A DNA stretch of 64,000 nucleotides from Dyadobacter psychrotolerans (GTDB lineage Bacteria > Bacteroidota > Bacteroidia > Cytophagales > Spirosomataceae): NCBI RefSeq assembly GCF_004349265.1, contig NZ_SMFL01000001.1:806001-870000 (forward strand). Reading direction: 5' to 3'. Numbering within the stretch: the stretch's first letter is position 1; every line of letters starts with the position of its first letter. Made by a program: the position numbers and the translations under genes. Below are positions 17,062 to 24,942 of this stretch, in pieces. The notes under the pieces were generated by a model. The model had not been told where the DNA came from. It was given only the letters and a program-made list of their open reading frames with translations, and searched no databases.

Positions 17062-17265
17062 ATGTCAGATACAACTCATACAGCGCACGCATCTTCTGAA
17101 CCGAAAAGACTTTCAGCGGGTACTTACGTGGCAGCATTTATTATACTATTCCTGATATTGGTAGTCTTTGCAGATCTTTTCGTCCTGATACTTGGAACGA
17201 TTGGCCTGATCGTAACATTTGCTGCATTTTATGCGGACAGCGCTTCACACGACACAAGTCATTAA
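17062..17265 (+). CDS. Small two-span membrane protein
   Basis: A 67-residue protein. A hydrophilic, His/Ser/Thr-rich N-terminus (MSDTTHTAHASSEPKRLS) is followed by a near-continuous hydrophobic block (about 23-58) that can form two membrane helices, and a short DSASHDTSH tail. The HTxHAS start and SHDTSH end are similar in style. No family is recognised. It stands alone with its own strong terminator, which argues for a genuine gene. Confidence 0.65.
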   Translation: MSDTTHTAHASSEPKRLSAGTYVAAFIILFLILVVFADLFVLILGTIGLIVTFAAFYADSASHDTSH

Positions 17266-17274
17266 ATATACACC

Positions 17275-17304
17275 AAAATCCGGTTCATAACCGGATTTTG
17301 TTAT
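17275..17304. terminator. Bidirectional terminator
   Basis: Perfect 11-bp stem AAAATCCGGTT (17275-17285) and AACCGGATTTT (17289-17299). It serves the small membrane protein gene on the plus strand and the metallophosphoesterase gene on the minus strand. Confidence 0.9.
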
Positions 17305-17314
17305 TTGATTGAAC

Positions 17315-18538
17315 TTACAGGTCCGGCAGTTTACTATTGACGTTCCATTTTAACTGTCCGTTTAAAATATCGGCAGTCCATTCCTCTTCAAGTACACAGG
17401 TATCTTCAAGATCCCGGTATTCAGCAGTCAGTTTTTTCCCTTCTAAATTTAGTTTTACAAAACCGTTGTATCCCAGCTGGTGTCGCTTGATAACCTTTCT
17501 TACACGTGTGTCGTAAAACAGGATCTTGGACGAATCTTCCTGACTATCAGGCAACTTAATTTCCACGGGTAATCCGCCATGACCCAAACATCGCCCGTAG
17601 GCCAATGGCCCTTTCCCGTTTCTTGTCTGATGATAAACAACCAGGCGGTGGTCATGCCCCCAAAACCAGATAATGTCCCTTTTTGCTTCACCTAAAAGTT
17701 CCTGAATCTGTTCTCCAGGCTTTTCATATTGCTCACGAAAAGCAGATATATAGGGATGATGGCTCAAAATTACCAGTCCGCGCTTATCGTTGATATCCCC
17801 GATTTTAACAACATCCCGCAACCATTCAACCTGTTCCTTTTTTAAATGACAATCCGGTGGAGAAAGTACCTCAATAAAAGGTCGGCCAACCGAGGTATAA
17901 CCCGTATCAATGCCAATAATTCGCCAATGATCATTTTCCAGACAAAAGAAACCGGCCTGCTGTGTATTGCGAACTTCACCTTGCTGTATGTACATGGCGG
18001 GTAGAAGATGTTGGAAAAATGCATTGCCGTTTGAATACATTTCATGATTTCCCGAAAGGGCCAAACTGCCGGAAGCACCATAGTACCATGAAGCATGCGG
18101 AGCGGTAAAATTGTCTTCTATCTCTTTTGGCGCACCTACGAAGTAAACGTCACCCATGTGAATGGTGTAATCCGGTGCATAGCGGGCTACCAGATGCGCA
18201 ACAGCATCGGACTCTTCGGTATCACTCGCCCAGTCGGATAACAAGGCAATACTGATTTCTTTTCGGGAAGGTACGGACGACTGAAGTTTATAAACTCCGC
18301 TATCACCGTTTTTGGGATAAGCTTCATAAGCGTGGCGAGGGCCAAAACGGCTTTTTAAATAATGCCAGGCAAATCCTAACAAATTTGTTTTAAAAAACTC
18401 CGAGATAACATTGGTTACTTCCGATGTATTTTTAACATGTCTTTCATAAAGTTCAAGCTGTGTTTTAGCATGGTTTTCTGCTTCACTGTGACCAAGGTCA
18501 AGATATTTTTGGGTACGCTGTTCAGGAGTTTCCGGCAT
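17315..18538 (-). CDS. Metallophosphoesterase (calcineurin-like)
   Basis: A 407-residue predicted cytoplasmic phosphoesterase. The ATG at 18538 is preferred over an upstream TTG because it gives a normal N-terminus (MPETPEQRT). Metal-binding motifs appear in order: LLSDWASD (Asp102), MGDVYFVG (GDxY, 129-132), LSGNHEMYS (GNHE, 163-166), ILSHHPY (about 265) and FWGHDHRLVVY (GHDH, about 300). These give the two-metal site of the family. The N-terminal 90 residues hold an extra helical region not needed for catalysis. No signal peptide is present. Substrate is unknown, and its neighbours are unrelated. Confidence 0.88.
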   Translation of the reverse strand: MPETPEQRTQKYLDLGHSEAENHAKTQLELYERHVKNTSEVTNVISEFFKTNLLGFAWHYLKSRFGPRHAYEAYPKNGDSGVYKLQSSVPSRKEISIALLSDWASDTEESDAVAHLVARYAPDYTIHMGDVYFVGAPKEIEDNFTAPHASWYYGASGSLALSGNHEMYSNGNAFFQHLLPAMYIQQGEVRNTQQAGFFCLENDHWRIIGIDTGYTSVGRPFIEVLSPPDCHLKKEQVEWLRDVVKIGDINDKRGLVILSHHPYISAFREQYEKPGEQIQELLGEAKRDIIWFWGHDHRLVVYHQTRNGKGPLAYGRCLGHGGLPVEIKLPDSQEDSSKILFYDTRVRKVIKRHQLGYNGFVKLNLEGKKLTAEYRDLEDTCVLEEEWTADILNGQLKWNVNSKLPDL

Positions 18539-18666
18539 AATTTGGATAAGATCTGTTATTACTAACAAGTAAAGAAATTATTCCAGATATTATCTTCCAT
18601 AAACAGGAAATTGTTTCGACATGTAACCGATACTATTAGACCACTTACTAAATAAAGTTCTTAGCC

Positions 18667-18698
18667 ATTGATATTGACAACCCTTACAGTTACTTTCG
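18667..18698 (+). promoter_or_regulatory. Promoter of the DinB-like gene
   Basis: ATTG (18667-18670), a 20-base spacer and TACTTTCG (18691-18698) fit the Bacteroidota promoter with one mismatch in the -7 element. The ATG is at 18734. Confidence 0.55.
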
Positions 18699-18733
18699 CA
18701 GGTTAATTTAACAACCACCAACCAAATAAACCT

Positions 18734-19249
18734 ATGAAACAAATTACGATTATCTGCCTGATGTGGCTTACTTCCCAAACCCTGTTCGCACAAGTGACCC
18801 AGGATTACCAGATTGCGGAATGGGAAAGGGCAAAAGTTTACACCAAAGAATACCTGGATGCGATGCCTGAAGATGGCTACAAATTTAAGCCTACACCGGA
18901 AATGCGTTCTTTCGCCGAGCAAATGGATCACCTTGCCGACGCTAACTTTGCTATGGCAGCAGCTGCTTCGGGACAGAAAAGCCCTATGACCGGATCCGCA
19001 GAAAAAATGCCCGATCAGTCGAAAGCGGCGGTTACCAAGGTGGTACTGGATAGTTATGATTTTATGATTGCATCAATAAAAGCAACGCCTGCTGCTGATT
19101 ATGGAAAAGCGATCAAACTTTTTGGAATGGATACGAAATCAGGAATTGCGTTTGATAAAGCTTTTGAACATCAGACGCACCACAGAGGACAAACAACGGT
19201 TTACATCCGTTTAAAAGGAGTAAAACCTCCGCAGGAAAAATTATTTTAA
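18734..19249 (+). CDS. Secreted DinB-family protein
   Basis: A 171-residue protein of the DinB/YfiT four-helix-bundle superfamily. It has a signal peptide (MKQITIICLMWLTSQTLFAQ), so it is periplasmic, which is common in Bacteroidota DinB proteins. The metal-binding histidine triad is visible: His66 in QMDHLADA and His146/His150 in EHQTHHRGQ. The family includes thiol-transferases and metal-dependent hydrolases, but most members are uncharacterised. It is a single gene with its own promoter and terminator. Confidence 0.88.
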   Translation: MKQITIICLMWLTSQTLFAQVTQDYQIAEWERAKVYTKEYLDAMPEDGYKFKPTPEMRSFAEQMDHLADANFAMAAAASGQKSPMTGSAEKMPDQSKAAVTKVVLDSYDFMIASIKATPAADYGKAIKLFGMDTKSGIAFDKAFEHQTHHRGQTTVYIRLKGVKPPQEKLF

Positions 19250-19254
19250 GTTAC

Positions 19255-19287
19255 AAAAAATGCCTTCTGATATGGAAGGCATTTTTT
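19255..19287. terminator. Bidirectional terminator between convergent genes
   Basis: Stem AAAAAATGCCTTC (19255-19267) with GAAGGCATTTTTT (19275-19287), 7-base loop. T-runs are on both strands. Confidence 0.92.
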
Positions 19288-19300
19288 GTATTCGTGCACT

Positions 19301-20281
19301 TTAAGCTTTTGCCCGAAGGTTATAAAGCGACAGGGCAAAAAAGCTGTATGTTTTCATGAGAAAAGGCGGTACAACAAACTGCCGGATAATCTCTTTTCTT
19401 TTTTCTCCGGTTGGTTCAGCAAGATCCAGATACTTTAAAGCAAACTTTAGTTTTGAAAAATAGCTGTCCTTATACTGCTTTGCAAAAAGCAATTTGTAAT
19501 AGTAGGTAGCAATATTCTTTCTCAGCTTTGCATCGTATTTGTAATTAAAATGCTTGTTGATATTCGAATAAAGCTGAATCCGGTTAAAAAGAAAATCGGA
19601 ACTGTAATGATTATCAGCAAAGCTCGCTCCGCCTCTGTTTTTACGGTATACGGACATTACCTCATCGATATATCCAATTGGCCCGCGGCTGGCGAACATG
19701 ATGTTACGGGGAATATCTCCGCTTGTTGACAAATTTGTCCAATCAGGGTCCGGATTGTCAGCCAGATCTTTTTTACGGAAAACCAGACTAGAAGTCGCTA
19801 TAAAACAAAGCTCATCTTCTCCAATCAGATCATCAACCGTATACTCCTTCTTCGTAAGCCAATTGACCAAATGAGGAGGCGCTGAATTGTCGTCATAAAT
19901 TGCCTGAGCATTGTGAAAGCTGGCAGAATAATGTGGATTTGCGTCCAGCATCTCTACCTGCTTTTGCAGCTTGTGGGGCGAGGTTAAATAATCATCGCCG
20001 TCAAACTGTGCTATATATTCCCCCCTGGCAATGGCAAAACACTGCAAAGCGTTGTACTTGCCATTCAAACCCAGGTTTTTGGGATGCAACAGCAACCTTA
20101 TTTTATCAGGGTAACGGCTTTGATACTCTTTTAAAATTTCAGCCGTCCTGTCTTTCGAGCAGTCATCTCCAACTATGATCTCGAAGGGAAATGTTGTTTC
20201 CTGCATAAGCAGCGAATCAAGCATTTTCCCCACGAATTTTTCATGGTTGTAAGTGATAATGCAAAAACTTGCCTTTATCAT
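19301..20281 (-). CDS. Family 2 glycosyltransferase
   Basis: A 326-residue GT-A fold glycosyltransferase. The nucleotide-sugar site shows ASFCIITYNHEKF (4-16) and IIVGDDCSKDRT with the first aspartates, and QFDGDDYL is the DxD metal motif near residue 95. The C-terminal third is helical and basic, with no clear membrane span. It follows the PhyH-like dioxygenase gene by 13 bases on the same strand, so the two are probably co-transcribed and act on the same surface glycan or lipid. Donor and acceptor are unknown. Confidence 0.9.
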   Translation of the reverse strand: MIKASFCIITYNHEKFVGKMLDSLLMQETTFPFEIIVGDDCSKDRTAEILKEYQSRYPDKIRLLLHPKNLGLNGKYNALQCFAIARGEYIAQFDGDDYLTSPHKLQKQVEMLDANPHYSASFHNAQAIYDDNSAPPHLVNWLTKKEYTVDDLIGEDELCFIATSSLVFRKKDLADNPDPDWTNLSTSGDIPRNIMFASRGPIGYIDEVMSVYRKNRGGASFADNHYSSDFLFNRIQLYSNINKHFNYKYDAKLRKNIATYYYKLLFAKQYKDSYFSKLKFALKYLDLAEPTGEKRKEIIRQFVVPPFLMKTYSFFALSLYNLRAKA

Positions 20282-20294
20282 AATTCAATCAGAT

Positions 20295-21113
20295 TCATTT
20301 AAAAACCTCTTCTACTTGCTCCTGTTTTGGAAAACCAGGGAAAAGTAACTCAGGTGTAGGCTTATAAATGTATGGAAGAGGGAAACCTCTGTCTACAAAA
20401 GTATCTTCGGTCAAATTATTGAAACGGAACTGTGAAGTCCAGCGAATATGGGGTGTTACGTTTGTACCTGAGCGGTGAACTGTAAAAGTTGAGAATATCA
20501 AAATATCTCCTGCTTCCAGTTCCAGCTGTACAAATTCGTCTTCGGGAAGGTCTTCTTCAATGCTGCTGATATAATCTACATCAGTACCGGAGAATAAACC
20601 GCGTTTATGGCTTCCAGGCAAAACCTGAAGAGCACCAAGATCCGTGTCGCAGTCAACCAACGGGAACCACATTACGATACTATCCAAAGAGCCTTGCCCG
20701 CCACGCCAGTCCTGATGAGCACCCAGTTTCCAGTAGTCTTTCTTCTTGGCAAGATTAGGACTGTTGAACATCATCGCAGGTCTAACCGCGATAATTGGGT
20801 ATTCAAGGCCAAGTCCCTGTAAATATTTTGTAATGCGTTCGTCAGTTCCTAACCGGTGGAGAGAAACCAAATGCTGAACCTGCTTGCCTGTATTTACAAA
20901 TGCTTCAAAATCTTTTTCAAAGAATTCATACATTCCTTTTTCGAACTCATCCTGGTTGTTGATGTCAACCTTTGTTCCGGTAGCGCGTTCTATCTGATAA
21001 GCAAAAACGCCTCTCGCTTCATCGAAAATCGCTTTTATCTCTTCTTTCGTAAAAAAATTACGTACAACAATATAACCATCCTTAATATACTGCTCTCTTG
21101 CACTCGTGCTCAT
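20295..21113 (-). CDS. Phytanoyl-CoA dioxygenase (PhyH) family protein
   Basis: A 272-residue Fe(II)/2-oxoglutarate-dependent dioxygenase. The iron facial triad is His133-x-Asp135 (GAHQDWRGG) and His213 (FTVHRSGTN), with an arginine in HIRWTSQFRF suited to 2-oxoglutarate binding. The PhyH-typical GALQVLPGSHKRG segment lies between. These enzymes hydroxylate lipids, sugars or small molecules in the cytoplasm. It is paired with a GT2 gene downstream and has a TACCTTTG -7 element 50 bases before its ATG. A sugar- or polysaccharide-modifying role is suggested by context only. Confidence 0.9.
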   Translation of the reverse strand: MSTSAREQYIKDGYIVVRNFFTKEEIKAIFDEARGVFAYQIERATGTKVDINNQDEFEKGMYEFFEKDFEAFVNTGKQVQHLVSLHRLGTDERITKYLQGLGLEYPIIAVRPAMMFNSPNLAKKKDYWKLGAHQDWRGGQGSLDSIVMWFPLVDCDTDLGALQVLPGSHKRGLFSGTDVDYISSIEEDLPEDEFVQLELEAGDILIFSTFTVHRSGTNVTPHIRWTSQFRFNNLTEDTFVDRGFPLPYIYKPTPELLFPGFPKQEQVEEVFK

Positions 21114-21163
21114 AATTGTATTTTTTTAATTTATGCGGTATAGTTGATAATAATTATAAATAG

Positions 21164-21194
21164 CAAAGGTATAATTTGTTAAACAAAAATCGAA
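21164..21194 (-). promoter_or_regulatory. Minus-strand promoter of the PhyH-GT2 pair
   Basis: On the minus strand TACCTTTG (21171 down to 21164) is a perfect -7 element. A TTCG at the correct 19-base distance (21194-21191) is a weak -33. Confidence 0.5.
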
Positions 21195-21344
21195 ATTTAT
21201 TGAGGCTACGGCAAACCGCATTTTATTACCATAGCGATTAATAATTCCTGTCTGACTTCTCTAGCGAAGGTCGTGCCAACCACATCAATAAAAAATGATT
21301 CACATCAGTTTATATGATTTTTATAAGATGGCAGTTACTTGTGA

Positions 21345-22835
21345 TCACTTATTACTCAGATATCGATAGTAGAATGATTTTTCACTACCGGTATACTGAA
21401 AACTTATTTCCCAGCCATCGTAGAGTTCATTCATACCAAAAACAGAGTACTGCTCATCATTGATACTGTTTAATGTATATCTGCCCGGAGGAAAAACCGG
21501 AGTAAACATATAACGCAACGGTGACATTGCGCCTATCAGGAAAAAGATGCAAAGTGCGCCCGTTAGAACCGATTTTTTATAGAGTTTCTTTCTTAGAATC
21601 TCATACATCACCACAATTACACCAATTGTCATCAGAAATAATGAAGGCATACTTACGCGCATTAAAAAATCATTGAAAATGCCCATTCGGTAAACAGGAA
21701 GTATAAGCAGAACCACAACTGAAAGCAACATAAGTGACCTTAATTCCCCCGCTATAAAGCCAAATTTCCGATCTACCAGGTATACCAAAACAAGATAAAT
21801 CCCAATTTCCATGAAGATGAAAAACGTATAATCATGAATCGCCTGAAAAATTCCCTCCTGCCATAAAAGATACGGATAGTCCTGAATCGGCTGATGTGCA
21901 GCATAGTAAGGACCGATTAAAACCACTAACACTAAACCGCTCAAAGCATAATAGTTAATGAGATTCTTAAAACGGCTCTTCACTAAAAAATATAACCATA
22001 CCGGTATCAGCCCCATTGTGATAAAAGGTGCCCAAAGTAAGGTGAGTGCCGACAAGAATGCAGATATCCCAACTCCATTTTTATGAAAACGACCAAGTTG
22101 CACAATCAGAGCTGTACCAATCCAGGCTGGGAAAACGTACTGAGGATTCCATACCATTAGCCTTACAGGAGACATATAACTTAGCAATATCGGAAAGCCA
22201 AGGCCATCCCAGCTGAGAATATCATTTAGATTGTTTCTTTGTCCGTCAATAATATTAAACAAAGGATCGAGACCAGCGAAAAACAGAAACAACACCACCA
22301 ATTGCCATTTATATAAATTAATGGTTTTGTTCACCCAAATCAGGCACAAAAAAATGCCTGACACACCCCATAAAAATGAGCATACCACCACAACTTTCAG
22401 ACCCAATATTTTGCCAATCAGTGATGCAGGCAGATAATAGGCAATGCCATAACACAAAAAGGCTGCAGGCTGTTTAGGATCTTCGATTAAAACCGGCCAG
22501 GGTTTGGTAGCAAGATTGCTAAAAATTACATTGTGCTTTATATAATCGGTAACCTGATAGGTCATTTCACCCATGCCGCTTATGTAAGCGACAAATACAC
22601 TTATTCCCAGAAGTGTTAAAAGGAATCTTCGATCCGGAACCTCCTGGTTTTCCAAAACCATATTATTCCTGTATCCGATACAAAATCTATAAAAAAGATA
22701 GCCGGAAACGATAGCCATTGGCAAACCAATGTACCAACGGTACCAACCAACTAAAAAAATAATATTTGGCAGCAGTAAAAATGCAAAGGAACCTGCGTCA
22801 ACTAAAAAATGAAAAATACTGGCTTTTTGTTTCAT
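21345..22835 (-). CDS. Polytopic membrane protein, GT-C-like, function unknown
   Basis: A 496-residue integral membrane protein with about 11-12 hydrophobic segments, beginning with FHFLVDAGSFAFLLLPNIIFLVGW. The layout is spans clustered through residue 430, then a soluble tail with FPPGRYTLNSINDEQ and YDGWEISFQYTGSEKSFYYRYL. It resembles lipid-linked-sugar glycosyltransferases (GT-C) or Wzy-like proteins in general shape, but I see no diagnostic catalytic motif. It lies upstream of the PhyH-GT2 pair on the same strand, with a 231-base gap, and may belong to the same surface-glycan function. Confident as a gene, not as an enzyme. Confidence 0.82.
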   Translation of the reverse strand: MKQKASIFHFLVDAGSFAFLLLPNIIFLVGWYRWYIGLPMAIVSGYLFYRFCIGYRNNMVLENQEVPDRRFLLTLLGISVFVAYISGMGEMTYQVTDYIKHNVIFSNLATKPWPVLIEDPKQPAAFLCYGIAYYLPASLIGKILGLKVVVVCSFLWGVSGIFLCLIWVNKTINLYKWQLVVLFLFFAGLDPLFNIIDGQRNNLNDILSWDGLGFPILLSYMSPVRLMVWNPQYVFPAWIGTALIVQLGRFHKNGVGISAFLSALTLLWAPFITMGLIPVWLYFLVKSRFKNLINYYALSGLVLVVLIGPYYAAHQPIQDYPYLLWQEGIFQAIHDYTFFIFMEIGIYLVLVYLVDRKFGFIAGELRSLMLLSVVVLLILPVYRMGIFNDFLMRVSMPSLFLMTIGVIVVMYEILRKKLYKKSVLTGALCIFFLIGAMSPLRYMFTPVFPPGRYTLNSINDEQYSVFGMNELYDGWEISFQYTGSEKSFYYRYLSNK

Positions 22836-22880
22836 AAATGATAGAGAACTGGTATTTACAGCAGCAGCTTTCTTAAATTA

Positions 22881-23972
22881 TTAAAACAATAAATGATCAA
22901 AAAGCCCAGAATACAGATCTCCTTTTGACCCGTTAGAGGCAAGTAAATCATGAGGATATCCCAGCTCAATAGCGGATGCTTCGTTGAGTCTGGTTAGAAT
23001 TTCAGAAGACAAATTAACTTCAAGACTTTTAATATTATCCTGTAACTGCCCTACGTTTCTCACACCTACAATCGGAATCACAGGCTTTTGTTGCTGCATG
23101 ATCCAGGCAAGCGCCAGTTGTGAAGCAGTTACTCCCAGTTCCGCGGCTATATTTTTAACCTCAAGAGCAATCGCATTATTTTTTTCTGAAAACCGCGGAC
23201 TGTTTTCACGTAGTCTTCCTGTTTGTCCCTCGGTATATTTGGCAGTTAGCAATCCATTTCCCAGGCCTCCCCAGGAAGTAACAGATAAGCCCATTTCATC
23301 AGCCATTGGTAAAAGGTCTCTTTCGGGAGCACGTTGAATCAAACTGTATTCTACCTGAATCGCTACGAATTTGTTCAGACCTTTCCAGTCAGCCAGTGTA
23401 TTAGCTCTTGAAATAACCCAGGCGGGTGTGTTTGAAATTCCGAGATGGAGCACTTTCCCGCTTCTTACCAAATCATCCAATCCCCTCATAACCTCTTCCA
23501 CTGCAGTGGTAAAATCCCAGCTATGCAGCCAAAGGACATCGACATATTCTGTATTGAGCCTTTTCAGGCTTTCGTCCACAGAACGTACCATGTTCTTCTT
23601 GTGATTTCCGGAGAAATTAAGATCTCCCACCCTGTCTTTTAGCGAATATTTAGTACCAACAACATATCGGTGCCGGTCAGACTTAACAAACTCGCCAAGC
23701 CACTGCTCGCTTGTTCCGTTGGTATATCTGTTTGCGGTGTCAAAAAAGTTTCCGCCTGCATTTATAAATGTATCAAATATCTGCTGAGAGGAGGCTTTAT
23801 CTGCACCCCATCCCCAGTCGGTTCCGAAAGTCATTGTTCCAAGACAAAGCTCGGAAACCCTCAATCCGCAATTTCCAAGAAGTCGGTAATTCATGGCCTT
23901 ATTTGTTTCATTCTTAGTTTTACTGATTTCAGCGGGCTGTTTGCCCAACCAGTTTTTAACCCAATTAGCCAT
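22881..23972 (-). CDS. Aldo/keto reductase
   Basis: A 363-residue NADPH-dependent oxidoreductase. The catalytic tetrad is present: Asp78 and Tyr83 (FFDTANRYTNG), Lys108 (VVGTKYSL), His150 (VLWLHSWD). The fold proper starts at Met27 (MNYRLLGNCGLRVSELCLG), so translation may begin at 23894. The extra N-terminal 26 residues are charged and not a signal peptide. The C-terminus has ALAWIMQQQKPVIPIVGVR for cofactor binding. It is only distantly related to the aldo/keto reductase at the left end of the window. It sits alone; the substrate is unknown. Confidence 0.92.
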   Translation of the reverse strand: MANWVKNWLGKQPAEISKTKNETNKAMNYRLLGNCGLRVSELCLGTMTFGTDWGWGADKASSQQIFDTFINAGGNFFDTANRYTNGTSEQWLGEFVKSDRHRYVVGTKYSLKDRVGDLNFSGNHKKNMVRSVDESLKRLNTEYVDVLWLHSWDFTTAVEEVMRGLDDLVRSGKVLHLGISNTPAWVISRANTLADWKGLNKFVAIQVEYSLIQRAPERDLLPMADEMGLSVTSWGGLGNGLLTAKYTEGQTGRLRENSPRFSEKNNAIALEVKNIAAELGVTASQLALAWIMQQQKPVIPIVGVRNVGQLQDNIKSLEVNLSSEILTRLNEASAIELGYPHDLLASNGSKGDLYSGLFDHLLF

Positions 23973-24139
23973 TTTGATTTTTGTAATGTATAGATCCGTA
24001 ATGATCCTGATCTGATGGAAGACTAAATACTATTCAATATTACTTTATGCCCCTCTATATTCAAAAAATTATCTGCTTTACTTATTTTCTTCAAAACGAA
24101 ATAAGCCATCTTATCAGGAAAATTTCAGCTCCGGACACT

Positions 24140-24147
24140 TATATTTG
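24140..24147 (+). promoter_or_regulatory. -7 element of pgeF
   Basis: TATATTTG is a perfect -7 element 36 bases before the ATG at 24184. It contains the in-frame TTG at 24145, which rules that out as a start codon. No clear -33 is seen. Confidence 0.55.
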
Positions 24148-24183
24148 AACCCGACAAATATAAGACCGTTAAATTCAAACCGA

Positions 24184-24942
24184 ATGAACGAAAAGCCACT
24201 TTTCCGACGACCAGCAATTTTTAATCAATTTCATGAACTTATTGCTGGGGAGAGTACAAGACATGGCGGTGTAAGCGAGGTTCCTTACAATTCTTTAAAC
24301 CTGGGCGGTTCAACAACTGATGAACCTGAAAATGTAACCGAAAACAATCTCCGCTTCTTTTCGGGCTTGGGTATAAATGTCGCTGATACTGCCAAGTCGC
24401 ATCAGATACATGGAGCGGAAATTTTACATGTTGAGCAACCGGGCCGTTATGAAGGTTATGACGCATTAATAACCAGTAAAGCCGGCATCCAGCTAGCCGT
24501 CACCATTGCCGACTGCACCCCAATCCTTATTTACGATCCGATAAAAAAGGCTGTTGCTGCGATTCACGCAGGCTGGCGGGGTACAGTTCAAAATATTGTT
24601 TCCAAAACAATTGAAGATATGAAGGTAAAATTTGGCACCGAACCGGGTGATTGTTTTGGTTACGTTGGCACCTGTATTGACGAATGTTCATTCGAAGTGG
24701 GTGAAGAAGTTGCACTACATTTCGAATCGGTACATAAACGCTGGGATGAAAAGAAACACAAATATTTTGTCGACCTGAAAAAGGCGAATAAGGATCAGTT
24801 ACTTTCGTGCGGATTAAATCCGGAACATGTTGAAGTTTCAGACTTTTCGACAGTTTTAAACAATGAAGATTATTTTTCTTACCGGTTAGAAAACGGAAAA
24901 ACAGGGAGAATGCTGGCCACGATTGGTATTAATAAACTGTAA
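24184..24942 (+). CDS. pgeF: Peptidoglycan editing factor PgeF (laccase-domain, YfiH family)
   Basis: A 252-residue cytoplasmic protein of the multicopper-polyphenol-oxidase-like (DUF152/YfiH) family. The zinc-site residues are seen in order: His73 and His76 (KSHQIHG), Cys111 (ADCTPIL), His128 (IHAGWRGT). N-terminal STRHGGVSEVPYNSLNLG and the YVGTCIDECSFEVGEEV segment complete the pattern. In other bacteria PgeF removes wrongly incorporated residues from peptidoglycan precursors. The start at 24184 is preferred because the upstream TTG overlaps the promoter. Its stop abuts the stop of the convergent lamin-tail gene with no gap. Confidence 0.92.
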   Translation: MNEKPLFRRPAIFNQFHELIAGESTRHGGVSEVPYNSLNLGGSTTDEPENVTENNLRFFSGLGINVADTAKSHQIHGAEILHVEQPGRYEGYDALITSKAGIQLAVTIADCTPILIYDPIKKAVAAIHAGWRGTVQNIVSKTIEDMKVKFGTEPGDCFGYVGTCIDECSFEVGEEVALHFESVHKRWDEKKHKYFVDLKKANKDQLLSCGLNPEHVEVSDFSTVLNNEDYFSYRLENGKTGRMLATIGINKL

